Below are positions 1-8,902 of a DNA stretch of 64,000 bases, one piece after another. Positions within the stretch are counted from its first letter, which is position 1. The number at the start of each line of letters is the position of its first letter. The notes under the pieces were generated by a model. It did no database searches. It was not told the origin of the DNA and saw only the letters and a program-made list of their open reading frames with translations. Source of the stretch: Corallococcus caeni (lineage in GTDB: Bacteria; Myxococcota; Myxococcia; Myxococcales; Myxococcaceae). The position numbers were made by a program, and so were the translations under genes. The stretch covers positions 744,001 to 808,000 of the forward strand of contig NZ_BTTW01000002.1 in assembly GCF_036245865.1 (NCBI RefSeq), read 5' to 3'.

Positions 1-296
1 AAGACGGAGAAGTACTCATCCGCCACCAGGATGGATGCAAACGACGGTGGACGTTTCTGGGCCATCAGCCAGGCATCGGCATCCTGCCGGGTGTCGAACC
101 GGGCGATGGCCAGAGGCGGCGCGTAGGCCTCCAGGTTCCGGACGTAGTCCTCGAAATCGGCGGCCTGCCCTGTCGCGTCGATGAACTGGATGGCAGCCGC
201 GGCGGTGCGCATCGCCTCTTCGCCCCCAGGAGTCTTCGGGGCATCGTCGAGCAGGACGCGCCCGAGCACTTCAATCTGGTCGAAGAGGCTGGTCAT
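1..296 (-). CDS. Hypothetical protein, C-terminus beyond window; possible partner of the upstream lipoprotein
   Basis: The reading frame begins MTSLFDQIEVLGRVL and stays open for about 98 codons to the window edge, so the C-terminus is missing. The start ATG (296-294) overlaps the stop of the upstream lipoprotein gene in an ATGA, which implies translational coupling. The visible part looks soluble: no signal peptide and no membrane segment, acidic, with a helical region followed by a stretch ending in LMAQKRPPSFASILVADEYF. I do not recognise a family. In myxobacterial toxin loci of the Sit type, the gene directly behind the lipoprotein toxin is usually its immunity protein, so that is a possible role here. 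It is inferred only from position. Confidence 0.7.
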   Translation of the reverse strand, partial: MTSLFDQIEVLGRVLLDDAPKTPGGEEAMRTAAAAIQFIDATGQAADFEDYVRNLEAYAPPLAIARFDTRQDADAWLMAQKRPPSFASILVADEYFSV

Positions 297-922
297 GGAC
301 GGGTTTCCGCAAGAGGGAGGACGGAAGCACTGTCGTGGGCTGTCATGAGCAACGCTGGGGCCAGGATGATCAGCCCCGCGCTCGCGGAGACAACAACAAA
401 GGCGACCCCTGCGATGACGATGACGCTGCCCACAAGCAGGGATTCGCGGTGGCGGCTCGCCCAGTCAGACAGTGCCTCGGTGGAGGACAACTCCTGGGGA
501 CGAAGCTTCTCCAGTTCGAGGCAGTCCTTGTAGGCCGGCTCGCACTGCCTGACGCAGTGGTCATTCTTTCCGCCCGTGCCTCGCGGGATGCGGACATGGC
601 CATATCCACGAGGCAGAGGAGTGCTCATACACTGCTGGATGCACTCGACGTTCTCCGCATCGCAGTCCCGCACGGAGCGCGCGGTCCGCACGATGCGCCG
701 GCCCTCGGGCGCCCTCACGTAGGGGGCGAGGTCGAACTCCCCCGCCGGCCGCCACTCCTGGGTGAAGCTCCCATCCGGGGCCTCCCGCAGGAGCAACACC
801 CGCCGGGGCAGCTCTTCCTGTGAGGGCGGAGGCACCGCCGCGCGGGTGGCTCCACAGGCCGCGAGCCACAGGCACAGCGCCACGGCCGTGACGCCCCTCC
901 CGACCTGAGCCCCGACATGCAT
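293..922 (-). CDS. Lipoprotein resembling the N-terminal module of SitA-type polymorphic toxins
   Basis: A 209-residue lipoprotein. A short signal sequence ends in LWLAACG, with the lipobox Cys at residue 23. Next come the stretch RRVLLLREAPDGSFTQEW, a Cys-rich central part with four Cys in two CxxxC-like pairs (IQQCMSTPLPRGYGH and VRQCEPAYKDCLE), and one hydrophobic segment near residues 170-195. From memory, this arrangement matches the conserved N-terminal region of myxobacterial SitA lipoprotein toxins delivered by outer-membrane exchange. No toxin domain follows the hydrophobic segment, so this copy is either a toxin-less paralogue or a member whose toxin sits in that segment. The ATG at 922 was preferred to an in-frame TTG at 934 because the signal peptide starts there. 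The stop overlaps the next gene by 4 nt. Confidence 0.6.
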   Translation of the reverse strand: MHVGAQVGRGVTAVALCLWLAACGATRAAVPPPSQEELPRRVLLLREAPDGSFTQEWRPAGEFDLAPYVRAPEGRRIVRTARSVRDCDAENVECIQQCMSTPLPRGYGHVRIPRGTGGKNDHCVRQCEPAYKDCLELEKLRPQELSSTEALSDWASRHRESLLVGSVIVIAGVAFVVVSASAGLIILAPALLMTAHDSASVLPLAETRP

Positions 923-972
923 CCTTCCACCCAAGCAGAACCCCGGGTGGAAGTCATGTCACCGCGAACCGC

Positions 973-3324
973 TCAGAACGCGGAGCCGTTCGCGCGGTAG
1001 CCCGGGGTCGACGCGTAGAGGTAGCCCCCCACGTTGTAGCAGAGGTCCCAGCTCCCCGTGGCGCTCCTGTCCGGGGAGCGGTTGAACGAATAGCCCTGGG
1101 TCACGGTGACGTTGGAGCTCTGGTACGAATGGCTGTCCTGCACCGTGCCGTCCGCGCGCACCAGGTACACCGCGTCGCCCGCGCCACCCTGGTTGACGCC
1201 CTTGTCGAACCGCAGCCCGTAGCCACCATTGTTGGCATACGTCGCATACGTCGCCCCCACCGGCACCGCGGACACCCCCGAGTACACCACGTACGCCTTG
1301 CCCGCCGGCAGCACCGTGCCCGTCACGAACGTGTGCCGCGCCGCCTCCACGCCCGAGTACGACTTCGCGTCGTGGATCTTCCAGCCACTCAGGTCCACCG
1401 ACCCTGGACCCGCGTTGTAGATCTCCACGAACTGCTGGTCGTAGTCCGGCGTCGTCCCGCCCCCGGGCGGCGGGTAGGGCTGCGGCAGGTACTCGTTGAT
1501 GAACACCGTCTGCGTCGGCCGCGTCATCGTGAACGCTCCGTCGCTCACGTCCGCCACGTCCGCGCGCGCCGCGTCCGCCACTCGCACCCGCGCGGCCGTG
1601 GAGGACTCGCTCGGCACCGTCCACGTGTAGCGCCCGGTGGACGCCGCCACGTTGGACGCCACCGTGCGCCACACCGTCCCGTCCAGCGTGTACGTGAGGT
1701 TCACCTGCGACACGTTGCTCGACGTCCAGGTGATGTTGAACGTCGTGCCCGCCTGCAGCGTCTCACCGCCATTGGGCGCCGTGACCTTCACGCTGCCCGC
1801 CTGCGCGACCGAGCCGAAGTTGAACCGGCTGAAGATGGGGTAGTGGTCCGACGTGGTGTTCTTGTAGCTGACGATGTTCGGCCTGAGCACCTCCGCGGAG
1901 TTCGCCACGTAGTAGGCCGCCAGCTCGTTGGTCACCAACTGGTGGTCGATGAACTGGCTGTTGCTCACCGTCGAGCGCTCACCGGACTCCGACAGCGGCT
2001 GGGTGAGGAACTTGTACCGCGCGGAATCGCTCACCAGGTTCGCGTACGGCGACGGGTTCGGCGTGTAGATGGACGCGTCCACGTCGTCGTTCCAGTCGCC
2101 CAGCACCATCACGTTCTGCGTCGGCAGGGACGTGTCCAGGTAGCTCTTGAGGCACGACGCCGCGCCCTGGCGCCGCGCGTACGAGTCCGCGTCCGCGTAC
2201 GCCTTCATGTGCAGCACCATCACCGTCAGGTCCACCTTCGCGCCGCCGCGGATCACCTTCAGGTCCACGCGCAGGGGCGGCCGGTAGGCGAAGTCCGACG
2301 CGCACTCCGTCAGCACGACGTTCGAGTTCACCAGCTCCACCGCGTCCGTCTTGTAGAGCAGGCCCACCTTCTGGTCCGTCGTGCCGTAGGGCCACTCGCT
2401 GGCGAGCAGGCCGCTGTAGCCGGAGAGCCCCGCCTTCAGCGAGTTGAACGCGTCCACGCCGACGATCTCCGCCACGCCCAGCACGTCCGGCCCCGCGTCC
2501 GCGATGACCGCCGTCGCGTTGGCCAGCTGCAGCGCCTCGTCCGTCGGTCCTTCGGCGGTGGAGCCGAACCACTCGATGTTCCAGTTGCCCACCTTCAAGC
2601 CCACCGCCGTCGGCTGCGTCCCGCCATCCGTCCCGCCGTCCGTCTTCGTCCCGCCGTCCGTCTTCGTCCCGCCGTCCGTGATGGGACCCCCGTCGGGCAG
2701 CTCTCCCGACTGGGTTTGCACGGGCAGCTGGATGACCGCCTCCGCGTGCGCCCCGTTGGCGTCCTCCACCCGCAGCGTGAACTCATACAGTCCCGGACCC
2801 TGCGGCGTGCCGCTCAGCACCCCGTCCTCCGTCACGTCCAGGCCCGGCGGAGTCGCGCCTCCCTCCTGCGACCAGGTCAAAGGCGGCGCGCCCCCCGTGG
2901 CGCTGAAGGTGAAGGTGTAGGCGCTCCCCTCTTTCACGGCCGGCAGCGGCGAGCCCGTGGTGATGGCCGGCGCCGGCCACACGCGCAACGCATAGCCCCG
3001 CGTGTGCTGGATGCCCTTCGCGTCGCGCACGCCCACCGTCATCGTCCACTCGCCGGGCGTCGTCGCGGGCCCCACCAGCCGCCCGGTGTCTCCGTAGAAG
3101 GAGAAGCCCGGCGGCACCTGGTCCACGGAGTACGTCAGCGGCGCCGTGCCGCCCGTCGCCGTGAACAGCTTTTCGAAGGCCGCGCCCACCGTGGCCGCCG
3201 GCAGCGTCACCTGGGGCAGCACCGGCCCCGCCGACTCCGGCTCCTGCGAACCACAGGCGGCCAGCGTGACGAGGGAGGTGACGAGGACGAGCGACGCGAA
3301 CGCTCGGAGGGACCGGGACGACAT
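973..3324 (-). CDS. Secreted lipoprotein with Ig-like domains, EEP nuclease/phosphatase domain and lamin-tail domain
   Basis: 783 residues. The signal sequence ends in TLAACG (Cys24). Residues about 35-210 hold two putative Ig (He_PIG-like) domains with TGGTAPLTYS and TGGAPPLTWS motifs. A linker with tandem DGGTKT repeats follows (18-bp DNA repeats near 2634-2690). The middle third is an endonuclease/exonuclease/phosphatase fold with VGNWNIEWFG, EIVGVDAFN, VMVLGDWNDD, FIDHQL and SDHYPIF, which together give the metal and catalytic Asn/Glu/Asp/His residues of the family. The tail has an APNGGETLQAG Ig-like domain and a lamin-tail domain (VFINEYLP, VEIYNAGPGSVDLSGW). It probably acts as an extracellular or surface DNase or phosphodiesterase. 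The start was placed at the signal peptide rather than at upstream in-frame codons. Confidence 0.85.
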   Translation of the reverse strand: MSSRSLRAFASLVLVTSLVTLAACGSQEPESAGPVLPQVTLPAATVGAAFEKLFTATGGTAPLTYSVDQVPPGFSFYGDTGRLVGPATTPGEWTMTVGVRDAKGIQHTRGYALRVWPAPAITTGSPLPAVKEGSAYTFTFSATGGAPPLTWSQEGGATPPGLDVTEDGVLSGTPQGPGLYEFTLRVEDANGAHAEAVIQLPVQTQSGELPDGGPITDGGTKTDGGTKTDGGTDGGTQPTAVGLKVGNWNIEWFGSTAEGPTDEALQLANATAVIADAGPDVLGVAEIVGVDAFNSLKAGLSGYSGLLASEWPYGTTDQKVGLLYKTDAVELVNSNVVLTECASDFAYRPPLRVDLKVIRGGAKVDLTVMVLHMKAYADADSYARRQGAASCLKSYLDTSLPTQNVMVLGDWNDDVDASIYTPNPSPYANLVSDSARYKFLTQPLSESGERSTVSNSQFIDHQLVTNELAAYYVANSAEVLRPNIVSYKNTTSDHYPIFSRFNFGSVAQAGSVKVTAPNGGETLQAGTTFNITWTSSNVSQVNLTYTLDGTVWRTVASNVAASTGRYTWTVPSESSTAARVRVADAARADVADVSDGAFTMTRPTQTVFINEYLPQPYPPPGGGTTPDYDQQFVEIYNAGPGSVDLSGWKIHDAKSYSGVEAARHTFVTGTVLPAGKAYVVYSGVSAVPVGATYATYANNGGYGLRFDKGVNQGGAGDAVYLVRADGTVQDSHSYQSSNVTVTQGYSFNRSPDRSATGSWDLCYNVGGYLYASTPGYRANGSAF

Positions 3325-3566
3325 AGAGGAACGCTCCAGCACCGGGCCCGCCCCAACGCGGCCTTCCCGGAAGAGGGCACGCACCTTAACGTGTCTGGCA
3401 GCCGACTGTCGCCAGCTCCCCCGCTTGCACCCCGGCGGAGCCCCTGACGCACTGCCACACGGCAATGGATGGCGCGCTCCGCCGTCCTTCACGGACAGCG
3501 CGGAAGGCTTTGCGCCCGGTCCGCACGTGCAGTTGGATGGGTTCGAGCAGACGGAGGAGACGCGTC

Positions 3567-4070
3567 ATGGCCGAGAAGTGGGACAGGCAGTTGATGGACT
3601 TCCTCAAGCGCACCGGCGAGGACCTCAAGCGCACCACGGACGACCTCCGCGGCGAGGCCGAGCGCCTCCTCAAGGAAGTGAAGGATCCGGAGAAGCAGGC
3701 CAAGGTGAAGGAGGGCCTGGTGCAGCTGCGCACCTGGGCCGCCGCCACCACCAAGACGGCCGCGGACAAGATCGAGACCGCCGTGCGCCGCGTGGAGACC
3801 TCCGTCGAGGAGGCCTTCAAGCCCGGCTCCAGCGCCAGCCCCGGCTCCACCCCTCCGCCCGGCGAGGCCGCCAGGGCCGCCCCGGCGCAGGAGGCCGCCC
3901 CCAGCCGCCCGGCCCGCGCGAAGACCGCCGCCAAGCCGAAGGCCGCCGACAAGTCCATCGGGCGCAAGAAGACTGCGGGCGCTCCCGCCGCCCCCAAGGG
4001 CGCCCGGGCCGCGAAGAAATCAGCTTCCAAGAAAACGTTGGGCCGCAAGAAACCCGCGCCCGGGGCGTGA
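3567..4070 (+). CDS. Small protein with helical N-terminus and histone H1-like Lys/Ala/Pro tail
   Basis: 167 residues, starting MAEKWDRQLMDFLKRTG, with GGAGGAG 7 nt upstream of the ATG. The first 90 residues are heptad-like and strongly charged (coiled-coil or amphipathic helix), and include LKRTTDDLRGEAERLLKEV. The C-terminal 75 residues are rich in Ala, Lys and Pro, with KPKAADKSIGRKK and KKSASKKTLGRKK blocks typical of histone H1-like tails. DNA binding through the tail is plausible but not shown. It lies about 100 nt upstream of a grpE-dnaK pair on the same strand and may be co-transcribed. No enzymatic motif is visible. Confidence 0.75.
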   Translation: MAEKWDRQLMDFLKRTGEDLKRTTDDLRGEAERLLKEVKDPEKQAKVKEGLVQLRTWAAATTKTAADKIETAVRRVETSVEEAFKPGSSASPGSTPPPGEAARAAPAQEAAPSRPARAKTAAKPKAADKSIGRKKTAGAPAAPKGARAAKKSASKKTLGRKKPAPGA

Positions 4071-4171
4071 AGTTCCGTTCCCCATGAAGTCGCGCCTGCC
4101 CGCACGCCGGGTACGCGCCTCCTCCTCGGGTCCTGTTGGATCGCTCCCCGGCGCGTGAGATAGTGCGCGCC

Positions 4172-5029
4172 GTGTCGGGTACCCAGGACAATGACAAGGG
4201 CAGCATCCAGACGGACATCGGGCAGGACGTGATCGACGAGGCGGTTCGCAGCGTCGAGCGTCGGATGGACGAAGACGCCGGCAGCGCGGGCACGGAGGTG
4301 GAGCTGGACGTCTCCGCCCCGGCCGCCGAAGCGGACGCCTCCACCCCCGAAGTCGCTCCCCCCACCGAGGACGCGGCCGCGCTCCGCCAGGAGGTGGAGT
4401 CGCTGCGCGCGCAGCTGGACTTCAGCCAGACCAAGGCCCGCGAGACGCTGGAGCGCTTGAAGGAAGCGCACGAGCGCGCCAAGGACTTCCAGGACCGGGC
4501 CATCCGCTCCGCCGCGGACCTGGAGAACTACCGCAAGCGCGCGCAGAAGGAGAAGGAGGACGTCCAGAAGTTCGGCGTGGAGAAGCTCCTCAAGGACCTG
4601 CTCCCCGTGGTGGACAACCTGGACCGCGCGCTCGACGCCGCCGGCAAGTCCCCCGACTTCGACAGCTTCCAGAAGGGCGTGGCCATGACGCGCAAGTCCT
4701 TCGAGGACTCGCTCAGCCGCCACGGCGTGAAGGGCTTCTCCGCCAAGGGCCAGCCCTTCGACCCGCGCCTGCACGAGGCCATCCAGCAGGTGGAGACCGC
4801 TGAGGTGCCGGCGGGCCACGTCGTCTATGAGGTGACGCGCGGCTTCTACCTCAACGACCGCCTGGTGCGTCCCGCCATGGTCGTCGTCGCCCGCGCGCCG
4901 GAGCCCGTGGCCGCGGCGCCGCAAGCCGCGCCCGCCAGCACGGAAGCGCCGAAGTCCGCTGAAGAAGGAAGCAGCGCGGCGCCCCAGACGCCCGCGCCGT
5001 CCGACAGTTCCTCCGGGGGGAGTCAGTAG
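4172..5029 (+). CDS. grpS: GrpE-type nucleotide exchange factor paired with SglK-like DnaK
   Basis: 285 residues with a long acidic N-terminus (about 75 residues, rich in Ala/Glu/Pro), a coiled coil ([21 protein letters not shown]), and the GrpE dimerisation and beta-wing region with [30 protein letters not shown] and [14 protein letters not shown]. GrpE releases ADP from DnaK. It sits 2 nt upstream of a dnaK with no dnaJ nearby. In M. xanthus a grpE homologue, grpS, lies directly upstream of sglK, so the symbol rests on gene order. A GTG start at 4172 ([10 protein letters not shown]) is preferred to an in-frame TTG at 4136. Neither has a clear ribosome binding site. Confidence 0.8.
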   Translation: MSGTQDNDKGSIQTDIGQDVIDEAVRSVERRMDEDAGSAGTEVELDVSAPAAEADASTPEVAPPTEDAAALRQEVESLRAQLDFSQTKARETLERLKEAHERAKDFQDRAIRSAADLENYRKRAQKEKEDVQKFGVEKLLKDLLPVVDNLDRALDAAGKSPDFDSFQKGVAMTRKSFEDSLSRHGVKGFSAKGQPFDPRLHEAIQQVETAEVPAGHVVYEVTRGFYLNDRLVRPAMVVVARAPEPVAAAPQAAPASTEAPKSAEEGSSAAPQTPAPSDSSSGGSQ

Positions 5030-5031
5030 TC

Positions 5032-6861
5032 ATGGCGAAGGTGATTGGAATCGACCTGGGAACCACCAACTCCTGCGTCGCCGTGATGGAAGGCGGCGAG
5101 CCGGTGGTCATCCCCAACAGCGAAGGCAGCCGCACCACGCCCTCCATGGTGGGCTTCACCGACTCCGGTGAACGCCTGGTGGGCCAGATTGCCAAGCGGC
5201 AGGCCATCACCAACCCGGAGAACACGGTCTTCGCGGCCAAGCGCCTCATCGGCCGCAAGTACGACTCGCCGGAGGCGAGGAAGGCCATTGGCGTCTCCTC
5301 CTTCAAGGTGGCGCCCAGCCCCAACGGCGACGCGTGGGTGGAGATCCGGGGCAAGGGCTACAGCCCGCCGGAAGTCAGCGCCATCGTGCTGATGAAGATG
5401 AAGCAGACGGCGGAGGACTACCTGGGTGAGCCCGTCACCGAGGCGGTCATCACCGTCCCCGCCTACTTCAACGACAGCCAGCGCCAGGCGACGAAGGACG
5501 CGGGCCGCATCGCCGGCCTCAACGTGCTGCGCATCATCAACGAGCCCACGGCCGCGGCGCTCGCGTACGGCCTGGACAAGGTGAAGGACGCCACCACGGA
5601 GCGCGTCGCCGTCTACGACCTGGGCGGCGGCACGTTCGATATCTCCATCCTGGAGCTGACCGCCGGCGTGTTCGAGGTCAAGAGCACCAACGGCGACACG
5701 TTCCTGGGCGGCGAGGACTTCGACCAGCGCCTCATCGACTACCTGGCCAAGCGCTTCGCGGAGCAGAACAACGGCCTGGACCTGCGCAAGGACCGCATGG
5801 CGCTCCAGCGCCTGAAGGAAGCCGCCGAGCGCGCCAAGCACGAGCTGTCCAGCGCCCCGGAGACGGAGGTCAACCTCCCGTTCATCACCGCGGACGCGTC
5901 CGGCCCCAAGCACCTCACGGAGACCGTGGACCGGTCCACCTTCGAGGCCCTGGTGGCGGACCTCATCGACCGCTCCATCGAGCCGTGCCGCATCGCGCTC
6001 AAGGACGCGGGCGTCACCGCGCAGGCCATCAACCAGGTCCTCCTGGTGGGCGGCATGACGCGCATGCCGCGCGTGCAGCAGAAGGTGAAGGAGTTCTTCG
6101 GCAAGGAGCCCCACAAGGGCATCAACCCGGATGAAGTGGTGGCCGTGGGCGCCGCCATCCAGGGCGGCGTGCTCAAGGGCGAGGTGAAGGACGTCCTCCT
6201 CCTGGACGTCACGCCGCTGTCGCTGGGCGTGGAGACCGCGGGCGGCGTCTTCACGAAGATCATCGACAAGAACACCACCATCCCCTGCAAGAAGGGCCAG
6301 GTGTTCTCCACCGCGGTGGACAACCAGCCGCTCGTGTCCGTGCACGTCCTCCAGGGCGAGCGCGAGATGGCGGCGGACAACAAGACGCTGGCGCGCTTCG
6401 AACTGGTCGGCATCCCGCCCGCGCCGCGCGGCGTGCCGCAGATTGAGGTGTCCTTCGACATCGACGCGAACGGCATCGTGCACGTGAGCGCGCGCGACCT
6501 GGGCACCGGCAAGCAGCAGCAGGTGCGCGTGGTGGGCAACTCCGGCCTCACCGAGGCCGAAATCCAGGCGATGATCACCGACGCCCAGTCGCACTCCGCG
6601 GACGACAAGAAGAAGAAGGAGCTGGCGGAGCTGCGCAACAACGCGGACGGGCTCATCTACACCACGGAGAAGAGCCTGGAGGAGTACGCCAACCTCCTGT
6701 CGGAGAAGGACAAGGGCGAAATCCAGGCGGACCTGGAGCGCCTGCGCTCCGTGCTCAACACCTCCGACGCGGGCGTCCTGAAGGAGGCCTTCCAGCGCCT
6801 GGAGGGCAGCGCCTACCGCATCGCGGACGCCATCTACACCGACCAGGCCAAGTCCGGCTGA
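5032..6861 (+). CDS. sglK: DnaK-family Hsp70 chaperone, likely SglK
   Basis: 609 residues with the full Hsp70 layout: ATPase motifs [49 protein letters not shown] and [13 protein letters not shown]; then the peptide-binding domain ([29 protein letters not shown]) and a shortened lid ending [12 protein letters not shown]. It lacks the acidic EEVD-like tail of housekeeping DnaK and is about 30 residues shorter. Genome context (grpE directly upstream, no dnaJ) and length fit SglK/Stk, the M. xanthus DnaK homologue needed for social motility and fruiting-body development. The housekeeping dnaK should be elsewhere. A perfect hairpin follows 22 nt after the stop. Confidence 0.85.
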   Translation: MAKVIGIDLGTTNSCVAVMEGGEPVVIPNSEGSRTTPSMVGFTDSGERLVGQIAKRQAITNPENTVFAAKRLIGRKYDSPEARKAIGVSSFKVAPSPNGDAWVEIRGKGYSPPEVSAIVLMKMKQTAEDYLGEPVTEAVITVPAYFNDSQRQATKDAGRIAGLNVLRIINEPTAAALAYGLDKVKDATTERVAVYDLGGGTFDISILELTAGVFEVKSTNGDTFLGGEDFDQRLIDYLAKRFAEQNNGLDLRKDRMALQRLKEAAERAKHELSSAPETEVNLPFITADASGPKHLTETVDRSTFEALVADLIDRSIEPCRIALKDAGVTAQAINQVLLVGGMTRMPRVQQKVKEFFGKEPHKGINPDEVVAVGAAIQGGVLKGEVKDVLLLDVTPLSLGVETAGGVFTKIIDKNTTIPCKKGQVFSTAVDNQPLVSVHVLQGEREMAADNKTLARFELVGIPPAPRGVPQIEVSFDIDANGIVHVSARDLGTGKQQQVRVVGNSGLTEAEIQAMITDAQSHSADDKKKKELAELRNNADGLIYTTEKSLEEYANLLSEKDKGEIQADLERLRSVLNTSDAGVLKEAFQRLEGSAYRIADAIYTDQAKSG

Positions 6862-6883
6862 CGCCTCACCCCGGGACGCGGCC

Positions 6884-6907
6884 GGGCCGGGTGCAATCAC
6901 CCGGCCC
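6884..6907 (+). terminator. Hairpin after sglK
   Basis: A perfect 10-bp stem (GGGCCGGGTG / CACCCGGCCC) with a CAAT loop lies 22 nt after the sglK stop. No T-run follows, as is common for high-GC terminators. It separates sglK from the next same-strand gene. Confidence 0.65.
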
Positions 6908-6957
6908 CCGCGTTCGTAGGCCCGGGGCCGCCTCACTTCCTCCCCGGAGCCTCCCCC

Positions 6958-7269
6958 ATGCAACTGACAGAAGCCGTGATGATCATCATGGTCACCGGCA
7001 TGACCGTCGGCGTGCCGCTGCTCGGCCTCACGCTGCGCTTCGCCCTCAAGCCCGTGGTGGAGACGTGGCTGCGCGTGCGCGAGGTCCAGGCCCGGGGGCA
7101 GGTGGCCGCCGGGGAACTGGAGGGGCTGCGCGCGCGCGTGGCGCACCTGGAGCACATGCTGGACCGGCACGGCATGCTGGAGCACCCCGTCACCCGTGGG
7201 ACGCCGGAGCCGAGGGAGCTGCCCGAGCACCTGTCCGCGGTGGTGCGCGTGGAGCGCGAGCGCGTCTGA
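6958..7269 (+). CDS. Small single-pass membrane protein
   Basis: 103 residues. A hydrophobic segment spans about residues 5-28 (VMIIMVTGMTVGVPLLGLTL), followed by a basic turn and a coiled-coil-like soluble part (AAGELEGLRARVAHLEHML). The C-terminus is acidic and basic mixed, without motifs. GGAG lies about 9 nt before the ATG. The arrangement resembles small phage-shock PspB-like proteins (one helix plus a short coil), but this is only a shape comparison. It is followed after 55 nt by a Ser/Thr kinase gene. Confidence 0.65.
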   Translation: MQLTEAVMIIMVTGMTVGVPLLGLTLRFALKPVVETWLRVREVQARGQVAAGELEGLRARVAHLEHMLDRHGMLEHPVTRGTPEPRELPEHLSAVVRVERERV

Positions 7270-7324
7270 CGTCCCACCCGGTGGGCGCTCCATTGCGCCC
7301 GGGTTTTCGGGTATTGATGGACGC

Positions 7325-8806
7325 GTGGCGTTCCAATCCCCGGAAGAAGAGCTGGCCTTCCTGCGCGGCCTGATGGCCGTGAACCGGATGGCCGACGACA
7401 TCCTCGAGGACTGCCTGGAGCGGGGGCTGGACCTCGACACCGGCCTGGACGTGTTCCTCACGCAGTGCGCCCGCATGGTGCACGCGAAGGCGGGCTTCGT
7501 GTCCCTCCGGGGCACGCGGGGGCCCGTGCTGACGCGCGTGCTGGGCGAGCTGGGCGTGGACGTCTTCGAGGCGGCGCACTGGCGCGGCCCCCGGAAGCTG
7601 CGCGAGGGCCGGATGCTCTTCTGCCAGCAGCTCACCCTGGGACGGCTGAACCTGGGCGGGCTGGGGCTGCTGGTGGAGGGGGACTTCGAGGACGGCGGCG
7701 CGCGGGTGATGGGGCTGGTGGAGGCGATTGGCGAGCAGCTGGACTCCGCGGTGCTGTCCTTCCTGGCGCTGACGGACGGCCGGGGCCCGCTGGAGCGGCT
7801 GGACGAACTGGACGTGGACGGCACGCCGGTCAACCGCGGGCGCATTGGCCGCTATGAAATCGTGAGGCCCCTGGGCACGGGCGGCATGGCGCAGGTGCTC
7901 ATCGCGCGCACGCGCGGGCCGGAGGGGCTGGGGCGGCTGGTGGCGCTCAAGCGCATCCTGCCCCACCTGACGGCCCAGCCAGAGATGGTGCAGCAGTTCC
8001 TGGACGAGGCGCGCATCGGCCTGCGGCTGTCGCACCCCAACCTCGTGCACGTCTACGACTTCGGCGAGGCGCAGGGCGCGTACTACATCGCCATGGAGCT
8101 GGTGAACGGCATCGACCTGGACCGGCTGCTGCGCGCCAACAAGGGCCCCGTGGAGCCGGCGGTGGCGTCCGCCATCGTGTCGCAGGCGCTCCTGGGGCTG
8201 CACGCCGCGCACGCGCTCAAAGGCGAGGACGGCGCGTCGTTGGAGCTGGTGCACCGCGACCTGTCGCCGCACAACCTGATGGTGGGCTTCGACGGCCAGG
8301 TGAAGGTGCTGGACTTCGGCGTGGCCAAGGTGCGCGCGCAGCGCACGGTGACGCTGCCGGGCATCGTGAAGGGCAAGCCGCTCTACATGTCCCCGGAGCA
8401 GGCGCTGGGCCAGAAGCTGGACGCGCGCAGCGACCTGTTCGCCATGGGGCTCATCCTCTACCAGGCCCTCACGGGCCGGCGCGCCTTCGAGCGCGACGAC
8501 GAGCTGGCCACCATGAAGGCCATCTGCCAGGAGAAGCTGACGAAGCCTCCGGAAGTGCCCGCGCCCCTGTGGAACGTGCTGTCGGTGGCGCTCTCCAAGG
8601 CGCCGGAGGCCCGCTTCGACTCCGCCCACGCCATGGCGGACCGGCTGCTGGCCGCGTGTCCCCCCGCGCGCGACACGGCGCTGGCGGCGCTCGCGGGCCG
8701 GCTCTTCCCGGAGCGGCTGCGCGACTCGCAGCGGCTGGAGACCGCGGTGGACCGCGCGCGGGAAGCCCCCACCCGCGCCACGCCGCCCGCCCGTGCCCCT
8801 CGCTGA
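7325..8806 (+). CDS. Ser/Thr protein kinase with N-terminal GAF-like domain
   Basis: 493 residues. Residues about 20-150 form a GAF-like alpha/beta region (FLRGLMAVNRMADDILEDCLE, then VFLTQCARMVHAKAGFVSLRG). The Hanks-type kinase domain starts near residue 173 (IGRYEIVRPLGTGGMAQV, P-loop 184-191). It has the ATP-binding Lys209, catalytic HRDLSPHN (His310, Asp312), DFG at 330-332 and activation-segment YMSPEQ. All catalytic residues are present, so it should be active. There is no transmembrane helix, so it acts in the cytoplasm. The GTG at 7325 is the first in-frame start inside conserved sequence. A stronger-looking ATG eight nt upstream is out of frame. Confidence 0.85.
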   Translation: MAFQSPEEELAFLRGLMAVNRMADDILEDCLERGLDLDTGLDVFLTQCARMVHAKAGFVSLRGTRGPVLTRVLGELGVDVFEAAHWRGPRKLREGRMLFCQQLTLGRLNLGGLGLLVEGDFEDGGARVMGLVEAIGEQLDSAVLSFLALTDGRGPLERLDELDVDGTPVNRGRIGRYEIVRPLGTGGMAQVLIARTRGPEGLGRLVALKRILPHLTAQPEMVQQFLDEARIGLRLSHPNLVHVYDFGEAQGAYYIAMELVNGIDLDRLLRANKGPVEPAVASAIVSQALLGLHAAHALKGEDGASLELVHRDLSPHNLMVGFDGQVKVLDFGVAKVRAQRTVTLPGIVKGKPLYMSPEQALGQKLDARSDLFAMGLILYQALTGRRAFERDDELATMKAICQEKLTKPPEVPAPLWNVLSVALSKAPEARFDSAHAMADRLLAACPPARDTALAALAGRLFPERLRDSQRLETAVDRAREAPTRATPPARAPR

Positions 8807-8902
8807 AGGCAGCGGAAGCAGTGCGCCACCCCCCGCACACCGCGCGCGTGAAGGCGCGGCCTGCGGGGCGGAGCACAAGGCCTGTCTCTTCATCCCGTGG
8901 CG

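Noticed and set aside
1129-3447. Long open frame on the plus strand opposite the EEP lipoprotein
   Set aside because: His/Arg/Val-rich product with no motif; an antisense shadow typical of high-GC DNA. The minus-strand gene has domains and a lipobox.
5023-7845. 940-codon open frame on the minus strand opposite sglK
   Set aside because: Antisense artefact of GC-biased third positions; no recognisable domain, spans three real genes.
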